Source: JAJPKK01 sp963824905
Lineage (GTDB): Bacteria; Pseudomonadota; Alphaproteobacteria; Rhizobiales; Xanthobacteraceae
NCBI GenBank assembly: GCA_963824905.1
Contig: CAWGRH010000014.1
Location: forward strand, 434,001-498,000
Direction of reading: 5' to 3'
DNA: 64,000 bases
Positions within the stretch are counted from its first letter, which is position 1. Each line of letters starts with the position of its first letter. The position numbers and the translations under genes are program-made. A model generated the notes under the pieces. The model saw only the letters and a list, made by a program, of their open reading frames with translations. It was not told the origin of the DNA and did not search any database. This document shows, piece after piece, positions 8,375-17,600 of this stretch.

Positions 8375-8426
8375 GCTGATCCTCTTGGTGGCGAGTCCGC
8401 GGCTCGGCCCGCTGCTAAGGAACGGT

Positions 8427-8513
8427 CATGGCCGGGCTTGGCCCGGCCACCCCGCTTAAGAAGGCACAGTGCCCTTTTGATCGGGGTCGCCGGGACAAGC
8501 CCGGCGATGACGC
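8427..8513. repeat. Hairpin repeat, family C copy 1
   Basis: Inverted repeat with arms CATGGCCGGGCTTGGCCCGG and CCGGGACAAGCCCGGCGATG around a short spacer. Similar elements are at 28459-28549 and, partly, at the window start. It lies between two minus-strand genes and encodes nothing recognisable. Confidence 0.78.
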
Positions 8514-8542
8514 TCAAAAAACTTCACGTTAGTCCAAGCGCC

Positions 8543-8743
8543 TCAGTCGAGGTGGCGCGCCTCTTCCGGCAGCATGATCGGGATGCCGTCGCGGATCGGA
8601 TAGGCGAGCCTGGCGGAGCGGGAGATCAGCTCCTGCTTTTCCCGGTCATATTCGAGAGGCCCTTTGGTCAGCGGGCAGACCAGGATCTCGAGCAGCTTGG
8701 GGTCGACGGCGGAGGCCGGACGGTCGGATGGCGCAGAGGTCAT
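8543..8743 (-). CDS. Trm112-like zinc-binding protein (YcaR/UPF0434 family)
   Basis: Small 66-residue protein with the Trm112 signature: DPKLLEILVCPLTKGPLEYD near residue 14 and the C-terminal YPIRDGIPIMLPEEAR. In eukaryotes and archaea Trm112 activates methyltransferases; the bacterial role is unproven. Only one cysteine (in LVCPLTKG) is present instead of the pairs seen in zinc-binding forms, which is common for the short bacterial type. It is co-directional with the Lon-N gene upstream, about 107 bases away. Confidence 0.92.
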   Translation of the reverse strand: MTSAPSDRPASAVDPKLLEILVCPLTKGPLEYDREKQELISRSARLAYPIRDGIPIMLPEEARHLD

Positions 8744-8850
8744 GTTTCCGCTCCCGGTGAATGCGACCCCTTATCCCGACTTCCTGACCGCTGTTCAAGC
8801 CCGCACGGGCGGCGTCCGCCCGTCTCCCGCGCATAGCTGAGCGCGCAGCT

Positions 8851-9525
8851 TCACTGCAGCGGCGGATCGCCCTCGGTATTCGCTCTGGCGAGCGCGATCT
8901 CGGTGACGGCGACGAGGATCTCGGCGCGGGTCTTGAGATCAGGCGCCTCCAACATCGCCTGCTTCTCCGCGGGGTCGTAGGGCGACATCATCGCGAGGGC
9001 GTTGACGAGCGCCTCGTTGGAAGCGGTTTCGATGCCGGACCAGTCGGCCTTGAGGTCGTTCGCCTTGAGAAAGTCGCTGAGCGCCGCGAGCACCGCCTTG
9101 CGGTCGACTGCGTCCTCACCGCTGCGCGCGATGAAGTCATCCGTGAACGGCGTGAAATCGACGTGGCATTGTCGGTAGGCCGTCGCGACCTTGAGCTCCT
9201 CGACGATGCGGAAGCGGGCGACGCCGGTGAGCTGGAGGAGATAGCGGCCGTCGCCGGTTTCCGCGAGCTGGGTGATGCGGCCCGCACAGCCGATGCTGTA
9301 GAGCGAGGGCCGCTCCTCGGTGCCCGGATGAGCCGGATCGGGCTGGATCATGCCGATCAGCCGACGGCCGTCACGAAAGGTATCGTCGATCATCTCGAGA
9401 TAGCGGGGCTCGAAGATGTTGAGCGGCATCTGCCCGCGCGGCAGCAGCAGCGCACCCGGCAGCGGAAACACCGGAAGCGCCTCCGGAAGATCGGCGGGAC
9501 CGCGATAAACCGCATTGATCGGCAT
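8851..9525 (-). CDS. LON N-terminal (substrate-binding) domain protein
   Basis: The 224 residues match a stand-alone Lon-N domain: LPVFPLPGALLLPRGQMPLNIFEPRYLEM near residue 18 is the hallmark, followed by GCAGRITQL and a helical C-terminus. There is no AAA+ or protease domain, so it is not Lon protease; the function is unknown. It sits between the thioredoxin-TPR gene (68 bases upstream) and the Trm112-like gene, all on the minus strand. This is likely a conserved alphaproteobacterial run. Confidence 0.92.
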   Translation of the reverse strand: MPINAVYRGPADLPEALPVFPLPGALLLPRGQMPLNIFEPRYLEMIDDTFRDGRRLIGMIQPDPAHPGTEERPSLYSIGCAGRITQLAETGDGRYLLQLTGVARFRIVEELKVATAYRQCHVDFTPFTDDFIARSGEDAVDRKAVLAALSDFLKANDLKADWSGIETASNEALVNALAMMSPYDPAEKQAMLEAPDLKTRAEILVAVTEIALARANTEGDPPLQ

Positions 9526-9593
9526 CGCTGTACTCCGTCTGGCCGCCGGGCCCGATGCCCGCGCGGACTCAAGGACTCAGGCGAACACGGTAG

Positions 9594-10538
9594 TCACGCG
9601 AACAGGATGGAGGACAGTCGCCGCCGCCCGTCCACGGTGTGCTCGTCGGTCGGCCCCCAGGCCTCGAAGAACTGCACCAGCTGTTTGCGTGCGCCATCGT
9701 CGTTCCATTTGCGGTCGCGGCGCACGATCTCCATCAGCTGATCGAGCGCCTGCTGGCGCTGGTTGTGGCTGTTGAGCGCGAGCGCGAGATCGAACCGCGC
9801 CTGGTAGTCGAGCGGATTGTCGGCGACCTTCTTCTCGAGCTCGGCGACCGGGCCGAGCGAGGCGGCCTGCTCGGCCATCTCGATCGCGGCGCGGGCCGCG
9901 GCGATCGGCGCCTCGTTGCGCTTCGCCTCCGGCACCTGGGCCAGCGTCGCCTTCGCCTTGTCGACCTCGCCGGTTTCGAGATAGGACCGCGCGAGGCCGG
10001 CAAGGGCCGCGAGATTATCGGGCGTCTCGGTGAGGATCTCGGCATAGATCGCCGCGGCACCGGCCGGGTTGCCGCCGGCGAGCGCGGCCTCGGCTTCTTT
10101 CAGGAGCTCCTTGTCCTCGCCGCCGACCTCCCCCTTGGTGATGCGCTCCAGGAACGCGATCACCTGGCCTTCGGGGAGTGCGCCGAGGAAGCCGTCGGCC
10201 GGCTTTCCGCCGACGAAGGCGATCACTGCCGGGATCGACTGGATGCCCATCTGCCCGGGGATCGCGGGGTGCTCGTCGATGTTCATCTTGACGAGCTTGA
10301 CCTTGCCCTTGAGCCCCTTCACCGCCTTTTCCAGGACCGGGGTGAGCTGCTTGCATGGCCCGCACCACGGAGCCCAGAAATCGACGAGCACAGGCTGGCG
10401 GCGCGACTCCTCGATCACGTCCTTCATGAAGGACTGGGTCGTGGCCTCCTTGATGAGGTCCGCGGGCTGGGGCGCCGCCGCTCCGGTCTCCGTCAACATC
10501 GAACCATCCTCGCCCCGCAACACGTAGGGTTGTTCCAT
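9594..10538 (-). CDS. Thioredoxin-TPR co-chaperone (YbbN/CnoX family)
   Basis: Thioredoxin domain followed by TPR-like helices, as in the chaperedoxin CnoX that passes oxidised clients to GroEL and DnaK. The active site WAPWCGPCK is complete near residue 50, so a redox-active CxxC is retained. Helical repeats occupy about residues 130-314. The ATG at 10538 is chosen because the family begins a short distance before the thioredoxin fold and GGAG lies upstream; the open frame further 5' is unconvincing. It is co-directional with the LON-N and Trm112-like genes. Confidence 0.92.
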   Translation of the reverse strand: MEQPYVLRGEDGSMLTETGAAAPQPADLIKEATTQSFMKDVIEESRRQPVLVDFWAPWCGPCKQLTPVLEKAVKGLKGKVKLVKMNIDEHPAIPGQMGIQSIPAVIAFVGGKPADGFLGALPEGQVIAFLERITKGEVGGEDKELLKEAEAALAGGNPAGAAAIYAEILTETPDNLAALAGLARSYLETGEVDKAKATLAQVPEAKRNEAPIAAARAAIEMAEQAASLGPVAELEKKVADNPLDYQARFDLALALNSHNQRQQALDQLMEIVRRDRKWNDDGARKQLVQFFEAWGPTDEHTVDGRRRLSSILFA

Positions 10539-10685
10539 GATCGAACCATGCTCCAGATACACCACATTTGAAACGAAATCCGCCCGGCACGCCGCATTTC
10601 GGCGAGATTCCGGCTGGGAGCCGGTAGTGGGCGACGCTGTTCTTTCGGGGTTACATGGTGTGGATCGCCCCGATTGCAACGCACC

Positions 10686-11213
10686 TCAGTCCGTCCCGGC
10701 CTGGGCTCCGGCCGCCTCCCCGGAAATGGCCTCGATGCGCGGCCGGTGTCCGGTCGCAGCAAGAAACTCGATGAGACCGTCGCGACGGATCGAGGTGGTC
10801 ATCGTGTTGACGAGGGGATGGAAGTTGAGCACTTCGTTGACCAGCATTTCGCGGTCGAGCACGACCGTGACTTGCCCTGCCGTATCGTTGATTGCCGCGA
10901 ACGGCGTCACCGATCCCGGCAGTACGCCGAGAAGCTCGCCCATCGCCTCGGCCGAGCCGAACGAGAAGCGCCCGCTTGCGCCGAGGCGGCGATGCAGGTC
11001 TTTGAGCGCGATCGCCGCGTCCTCCTGCGCCACCACAAGATAGAAGGCGCCTTTCTTGTCGCGCAGGAACAGGTTCTTGGTGTGGCCGCCCGGGATCTGG
11101 CCGCGCAGCGCCTGCGACTGCTCGACGGTGAACAATGCCGGATGGCTCATTGTCGAATGAGCGACGCCGAGACGATCGAGAAAGGCGAACAGGTCTTGGG
11201 GCGTTGCGGGCAT
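10686..11213 (-). CDS. Prolyl-tRNA editing protein ProX (YbaK-like Ala-tRNAPro deacylase)
   Basis: Free-standing editing domain of 175 residues that deacylates mischarged tRNAPro. Visible family features are GGHTKNLFLRDKKGAFYLVV near residue 42, the LGASGRFSFGSAE segment near 78, GSVTPFAAIND near 100 and the closing FHPLVNTMTTSI. The lysine in HTKNLF is the conserved catalytic-type residue of the INS superfamily. It stands alone upstream of a palindrome and the tRNA-Gly gene. Confidence 0.92.
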   Translation of the reverse strand: MPATPQDLFAFLDRLGVAHSTMSHPALFTVEQSQALRGQIPGGHTKNLFLRDKKGAFYLVVAQEDAAIALKDLHRRLGASGRFSFGSAEAMGELLGVLPGSVTPFAAINDTAGQVTVVLDREMLVNEVLNFHPLVNTMTTSIRRDGLIEFLAATGHRPRIEAISGEAAGAQAGTD

Positions 11214-11250
11214 TCAGGCTGATCGGAATGGAGCGGATTTTTCCAGAGCC

Positions 11251-11289
11251 TGATCCCGAAAAGCTGCAGACTTTTCGGACAAGATCATG
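11251..11289. repeat. Palindrome related to the 3019-3039 element
   Basis: Imperfect 39-base inverted repeat running from TGATCCCGAAAAG through CTGCAG to CTTTTCGGACAAGATCA. It is a longer form of the element at 3019-3039, and a truncated copy begins at 19571. It is located in the gap between proX and the tRNA gene. Confidence 0.7.
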
Positions 11290-11460
11290 CTCCGGATTGG
11301 GTAGCCTGAGCGCGATCAAATTCGATCGCTCTCAGGGCCGCGAGGTGTAACCCGGTAAGGGTGCCCGGCCAATCCGGAAATCTCAGCCGCGGAAGCCGGT
11401 TGCAAACCGTCAATCCATTTGGCATAGAAAACGGCCGGCGGGCTCGCCGCCGGTCCGGAT

Positions 11461-11535
11461 GCGGGTGTAGCTCAGGGGTAGAGCACAACCTTGCCAAGGT
11501 TGGGGTCGAGGGTTCGAATCCCTTCGCCCGCTCCA
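11461..11535 (+). tRNA. tRNA-Gly (anticodon GCC)
   Basis: A complete cloverleaf is readable. Acceptor arms are GCGGGTG/CGCCCGC, the D-arm is GCTC..GAGC, the anticodon stem CAACC/GGTTG encloses the loop TTGCCAA, and the T-arm is GAGGG-TTCGAAT-CCCTT. The 3' CCA is encoded. The GCC anticodon reads GGC and GGU glycine codons. Confidence 0.97.
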
Positions 11536-11570
11536 GTTTGCTCAGACGGCCTCTTGCGTTGGGTGTGAAC

Positions 11571-11780
11571 ATGTCGCGTTTCACCGTTGGACTGCCGCTG
11601 GGCAAGGGTCTCGACAAGACACGACCGGTCGGAGGCGCACAACACGTGGCGCGGCTGTTCGTGCCCGCCTATGAGCGGGGCATCACCATCAACATCAACA
11701 TCGGCGTCCGCCGCAGCCGCAACAGCGATGCACGGCGCCGCCTCGCCCGCATGTTCGACCAGCGCCGCGTGTTTTCCTGA
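11571..11780 (+). CDS. Hypothetical small basic protein downstream of tRNA-Gly
   Basis: A 69-residue frame starting at ATG 11571, rich in arginine (VRRSRNSDARRRLARM), with no recognised domain or clear ribosome site. It lies between the tRNA and a hairpin repeat, where GC-rich sequence easily stays open by chance. Nothing in the context suggests a function, so it is listed only as a possible gene. Confidence 0.25.
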   Translation: MSRFTVGLPLGKGLDKTRPVGGAQHVARLFVPAYERGITININIGVRRSRNSDARRRLARMFDQRRVFS

Positions 11781-11800
11781 GAGCTTTCAGCCTCTGTTGA

Positions 11801-11907
11801 CCTCGTCCTGAGGAGCCGTGCGTAGCACGGCGTCTCGAAGGACGGCCACGAGTCCGCACCTTGCCGCCATCCTTCGAGACGGCGCTTCGCGCCTCCTCAG
11901 GATGAGG
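11801..11907. repeat. Hairpin repeat, family A copy 3
   Basis: Copy of the 1815-1923 element, from CCTCGTCCTGAGGAGC to GCCTCCTCAGGATGAGG. It ends 24 bases before the ggt stop codon, at the 3' end of that minus-strand gene. Confidence 0.85.
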
Positions 11908-11930
11908 TCTGCAAAGAGCTCCCGGAAACT

Positions 11931-13754
11931 TCAATCCCCCGCCGCGAAAGCCCCCCGCGCGCGCAGATCGGCGGCGCCGGCGAGACCATGCGGGGTCGCC
12001 GCGATCGAATGGGCCGAGCCGAACAGCGGCCCCTGCGTGACGGTGTGGCCTAGGGCGGTGAGCGCCGCGATCTTGTCCGCCGGGAAGCCGCGCTCCACCA
12101 CGACCTCGTCGGGGTACCACTGGTGATGCAGGCGAAGAGCCGCCACGGCGTCGCCGATGGGCTTGCCGCCATCGAGCGCATTGACGACCACCTGAAGCAC
12201 CGTGGTGATGATCCGGCTGCCGCCGGGCGCGCCGGTGACGAGCACGGGCTTTCCGTCCTTGAGAACGATGGTCGGGGTCATCGACGACAGCGGACGCTTC
12301 TCGGGTCCGGGCGCATTGGCGGCGCCCCCGACCAGGCCGAAGGCATTGGGCACGCCGGGCTTGGCGGCAAAATCATCGAGCTCGTTGTTGAGCATGACGC
12401 CGGTGCCCGCAGCAACGAGGCCAAGCCCATAATTGAAATTGAGGGTGTAGGTATTGGCGACCGCATTCCCCGCGGCATCCATCACCGAGAAATGCGTGGT
12501 GTTGCCGCTGCCCGGAACGGGTGCCGCGGGCACCGGAATGTCCGGCCGCAGAGCGCGCGCCGACTGTGCGTGGGTCGGATCGATGAGCTTGCGCAGCTCC
12601 GCGGCGTGCTCCTTCGAGACGAGCCATCCCTCGGGGACATCGACGCGGTCGCTGTCGCCGAGATAGGCGGCGCGGTCGGCATAGGCGAGCTTCATCGTCT
12701 CGATCTGCAAGTGCAGCGCCGCCGTGCTGCCGTCGCTCACCGCGGCGGCCGGATAGCCCTCGAGGATGTTGAGCATCTCGACGAGATGAATGCCGCCCGA
12801 TGACGGCGGCGGCATCGCGACGATATCGTAGCCGCGATAGGTGCCGCGCACCGGTGTGCGAATGACCGGGGTGTAGCGCTCGAGATCGCCGCGCATCATC
12901 ACGCCGCCGGCGCCGCGCACCGCGGCGACAATGCGGTCGGCGGTCGGTCCGAAATAGAAGGCACGCGGGCCGTCGCGCGCGATCGCTTCCAGCGTATCGG
13001 CGAGATCGGACTGGATGAGCGTGTCGCCCTCCCCGGGCGGCGAGCCGTCGGCTTTGAGAAAGATCGAAGCCGTCGATGGCCATTGCGCGAGCCGCGGCTG
13101 CGCGAGAAGGAGCGAGTTCGAAGAGATCGTTCTCGATCGGAATCCCTGCGCGGGCGAGGCGCACCGCGGGTGCGATCAGGTCGGCGAGGGTGAACTTGCC
13201 GGAGCCGTACTTCGTGAGCGCGAGCGAAAGCCCGGCGACGGTGCCCGGCACGCCGACGCCGAGCCCGGTGTCGCGGGACTTGTTGGGGTCCGCCTGGCCT
13301 TGCCGGGCCCGAGGAAAATGTCGGAGCGCGCCGCCCCGGGCGCCGCTTCGCGATAATCGATGGCGACGTCCTCGTGGCGGTCGGCGAGATGCACCACCAT
13401 GAAGCCGCCGCCGCCGATGTTGCCGGCCTTGGGCAAGGTCACCGCGAGCGCGAATCCGACCGCGACGGCCGCGTCGACGGCGTTGCCGCCGCGGGCCAGC
13501 ACGTCGAGGCCGATCTCGGTCGCCCGCTTCTCCTGGCTCACCACCATTCCGTGCGGCGCGGTCGCGACCTGCGCCTCGGCGGCGCCGGAGCTCTCCAGGA
13601 TGAAACGGTTCTGCGCCGCGAGCGGTGTGGCGAGAATGAGGATCGCGAAGCCGGCGAGAACGGCAAGGCCGCCCGCCGTGCGCTCGACGCTCGTTCCGCG
13701 CCGTGAGCGGATGACCGAATGCACCTCGTGGCGGCGCTGGAGGCGGGAAAACAT
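11931..13754 (-). pseudogene. ggt: Gamma-glutamyltranspeptidase, interrupted by two frameshifts
   Basis: Periplasmic GGT precursor that normally cleaves itself and transfers gamma-glutamyl groups from glutathione. A signal sequence (AGFAILILATPLAAQ) is near the N-terminus. The catalytic threonine context GNTTHFSVMD and the LNNELDDF and PLSSMTP motifs are intact. Coding passes through three frames: the first break is near 13300, where KAQADPNKS would need one extra base, and the second lies about 13075-13120, before a segment reading QWPSTASIFLKADG. All parts are present and well conserved, so this could be sequence error or a recent pseudogene. The start (13754 or 13769) is uncertain. Confidence 0.85.
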
Positions 13755-13935
13755 TCCGGACAGGGTCATGAGAAACGCCAAGGCTCCGTCGGCCCCCACT
13801 TCACGCTTCAAAGGTCGCACCGCAGGCAGATAGGCGTGCAAGCGCGCCCGCGCCATCCCGGCACTGTCCGGCATCGAGACAGCGGATGCCCGACTGCGCA
13901 TGATCCTGGTCCAAACACCTGCAACCGATGGTCGA

Positions 13936-14568
13936 TCACTCACGATTTCCGCGAGCTTGGCCATGATAGACCGAATTAGGGCGCATATCGGTCGCCGCGG
14001 CGACCCGGTTCGACATGTTGAAGAAGCCGGCGACTGCGGCAATGTCCCAGATGTCGCGGTCGGAAAAGCCGGATTTGCGCAGCGCCTCGCGATCGGCTTC
14101 TTCGATCGCATCCGGTCCCGCGGTGAGCTTGACCGCGAAATCGAGCATCGCGCGCTGCCGGCGGTCGAGCCGGGCGGCGCGGTAGTTCATCACCATCAAT
14201 TCGCCCAACACTGGATCCCCGGAGAGCGCGCGAACTGCCGCGCCGTGCGCCGTCAGGCAGTAATAGCAGCGGTTGTGTGCGGACACCGCGACCGCGATCA
14301 TCTCGCGTTCGAGCTTCGTCAATCCGGACGGCGCCAGCATGAGATCGTTGTACATGGCGACGAAGGCTTCGAGCTTCGCCATGTCGAACGCGTAGGCCGC
14401 GAGCACGTTCGGAACGAAGCCGAGCTTCTCGACGCACTTGTCGAAATAGCCGCGCATCGCCGGTGTGAGCTCGGCGGCCGGCAGCTCGAGCGCCGTGATC
14501 ACGGTGTCGTCGCCGTCAGCCGCGCTCCTGGCCGGCTGCGGTTTCGTCTTCCTCGTCTTGGCGGCCAT
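13936..14568 (-). CDS. AhpD-like/carboxymuconolactone decarboxylase-family protein (peroxidase-related)
   Basis: Helical AhpD-fold protein of 210 residues. The redox motif is RCYYCLTAHGAAV near residue 98, a CxxC followed by histidine as in alkylhydroperoxidase AhpD and the uncharacterised peroxidase-related subgroup. An Ala/Lys-rich extension precedes the domain. It probably acts in thiol-based peroxide reduction, but the partner is unknown. It is transcribed away from the glutamate dehydrogenase gene; the 114-base gap holds both 5' ends. Confidence 0.88.
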   Translation of the reverse strand: MAAKTRKTKPQPARSAADGDDTVITALELPAAELTPAMRGYFDKCVEKLGFVPNVLAAYAFDMAKLEAFVAMYNDLMLAPSGLTKLEREMIAVAVSAHNRCYYCLTAHGAAVRALSGDPVLGELMVMNYRAARLDRRQRAMLDFAVKLTAGPDAIEEADREALRKSGFSDRDIWDIAAVAGFFNMSNRVAAATDMRPNSVYHGQARGNRE

Positions 14569-14682
14569 GGCCTGCTCCGTCCTTGCTGCGGTGCGAAGCT
14601 AACAGCTTCATCATTTGCTGCGAAGCCTGCCAGGCTTTGATCCCGCGCGATTCGGATGTATTCCGGAAAGCGGGAGCCATCC

Positions 14683-17600
14683 ATGAGTACCAATCCTAGT
14701 CGCGACGACAGCCCGATGGGCGATGTTGGCGAAGCACCGGCGCCGGCCGCGTACGACCCCGCAACCGCGGGGGCCGGCGAGCGCGCTGCGTTACTGCAGC
14801 TCGAGCGCGCGAACGGGATGCTGCACGAACGCGCACCCGATGCACCGGTCGATTTCGTGATGCGCCTGTTCGCCGGCGCGGCGGCGGAGGACCTGCTGCG
14901 TTATGAGCCGCAGGAGCTCGCCGAGCTCGCCGCGGCGACCTGGCATTTCCTCGCCGAACGCGCGCCACGCACGGCGAAGATTCGCGTCTGGAATCCGGAC
15001 GGCGGTCCGCGGCTCGCGAACGTGTCCGTCGTCGAGCTCGTCAACGACGACATGCCGTTCCTGGTCGATTCCGTGATGGGCGAGCTCAACAACCGCGGCC
15101 TTGAAACCTATCTGCTGGTCCATCCGGTATTCCGCGTCGCCCGCGATGCGGCCGGCAAGCTCATCCGTTTCGGCAACGGGATCGACGCCGCGCCGCTGCG
15201 CGAAAGCGTCATCCAGGTTCACGTCGACCGCATCGACGACGAAGCCGCGAGGTCCGCACTCGCGAATGCGCTCGCCGGCGTCGTCGCCGACGTGCGCCTT
15301 GCGGTGCAGGACTGGCGCTCGATGCTCGACCGCGTCGGCGGCGTCATCGATGCGCTCAGAACCGACCCGCCGCCGCTACCAGAGGACGAGGTCGCCGAGA
15401 CCATCGCTTTCCTCGAATGGCTCAAGGACAACAACTTCACCTTCCTCGGCATTCGCGAATACCGGTTGGAAGCCGACGGTCGAGTGCTCACCGGGATTCC
15501 GAGCTCGACGCTCGGAGTGCTGCGCGCCAACCCCCTCGAGCCGGGTTCGGTCGGCAGCGGCCGCATCGAAATGACGCCGCGGGAGCAGGCAGCCTTCGAA
15601 GAGCGCCGCCCGATGCTGATCACCAAAACCAGCGCACGCTCGCGGGTGCACCGGCGGGTGCCGATGGACATGATCGGGATCAAGCATTTCCGCGACGGGC
15701 GGCCGTCGGGCGGCGTGCAGGTCGTCGGGCTGTTCACCGCGACCGCCTATACCCGTTCGGCCCGCAACATCCCCTATCTCCGCCGCAAGGTCGCAGGCGC
15801 GCTCGCACGGGCGGGCTTCACGCCGGACAGCCATTCCGGCCGCACGCTTGCGAACGTGCTCGACACATATCCTCGCGACGAGCTGTTCCAGATCGACGAG
15901 GACACGCTGGTCCATTTCGCGCTGATCATTCTGCAGCTCAACGAACGGCCGCGGGTACGGGTGCTCACTCGTTTCGACTTTTACCAGCGCTTCGCGTCGG
16001 TTCTCGTCTACGTGCCGCGCGAGCCCTATGGCAGCAGCGCGCGCGCCTTGATCGGCCGGCTGCTGGCGTCGGCCTTCAACGGCGAGATCGCCTCGTTCGT
16101 TCCGTATTTCACCGAAGGTCCGTTGGTGCGCGTGCATTTCATCATCGCGCGCCGCGACGTGCCGCTCGCCCATCCCGACGGCGCGCAGCTCGAAGCCGAC
16201 GTGTCGCGGGTCATGAAGACGTGGCCGGATTTCCTGCTCGAGGCGCTGCTCGCCGCGCACGACCCGCCGGCGGCGCGCGATCTCTTCACGCGCTATGCCG
16301 AGGCGTTCTCGCCGACCTATCGCGACGCCTTCAGCGCCGGGACCGCGGTACAGGACATCGCGACCATCGAGCAGATGTCGAGCGACGCGGCGCTCGGCGT
16401 CGACTTCCAGCGGTCGCCGGGCGGCGACGGCGGCGCGCGCCTCAAGCTGTGGAGCCACGGTCGGCCGTTGCCGCTCTCTGAGCGCGTGCCGGTGCTCGAG
16501 CACATGGGCTTCACCGTTGTCGACGAGAGCACCTATCACGCCGAGCCGGGCGGAGCTGGCGCCCAGCAGCTCTGGCTCCACGACATGCTGCTCGCCTTCG
16601 CCGGCGACGGCGCGGCCGATTTCGACGCGGTGCGCGGAAAGCTCGATGATTGCTTTGCCGCGGTCATGTGCGCCGATGCCGAGAGCGACGGCTACAACGC
16701 GCTCGTGCTGCGCACCGGCCTCGTGTGGCGCGAGGTGGCGCTGGTGCGCACGCTGTCGCGCTACCTGCGCCAGATCGGCGTGCCCTTCTCCCAGGACTAC
16801 ATGTGGTCGACGCTGGTCCGCCATGCCGACCTTGCCGCGAAGATCGTGGCATTGTTCGAGACGCGGTTCGATCCCCACCTCGGGGTCGACGCCGACGAAC
16901 GCGAGAAGCGCCAGACCGACGGCCTCGCCGCCATCGAGAAAGGACTCGAAGCGGTGCAGAGCCTCGATGAGGACCGCATCCTGCGCCATTTCGTCAACGC
17001 CGTGAGGTCGGCGTTGCGCACCAACTACTTCCAGCCGAGCGCGGCTGCCGGCATGAAGCCGATCGCGATCAAGGTCGACAGCCGCAAGGTCGACAGCATG
17101 CCGTTGCCGCGGCCGCGCTTCGAGATTTTCCTCTGCTCGCCACGGCTCGAAGCGGTGCACCTGCGGTTCGGGCTGGTGGCGCGCGGCGGCATTCGCTGGT
17201 CGGACCGCCCGCAGGACTTCCGCACCGAGATCCTCGGCCTCGTCAAGGCGCAGCAGGTCAAGAACGCGGTCATCGTTCCCGTCGGCGCCAAGGGCGGCTT
17301 CGTCCCGAAGCGGCTGCCGACCGGCAACCGCGACGCCATCCAGAGCGAGGGCATTGCGGTCTATCGGCTGTTCATGTCGACCATGCTCGACATCACCGAC
17401 AATCTCGACATCGATCATGTGATCCCGCCGATCGACGTGGTGCGGCACGACGGCGACGATCCGTATCTCGTGGTCGCCGCCGACAAGGGCACCGCGACCT
17501 TCTCCGATATCGCCAACGAAATCTCGCGCGACCACCACTTCTGGCTCGACGATGCCTTCGCCTCCGGCGGCTCGACCGGCTACGACCACAAGACGATGGC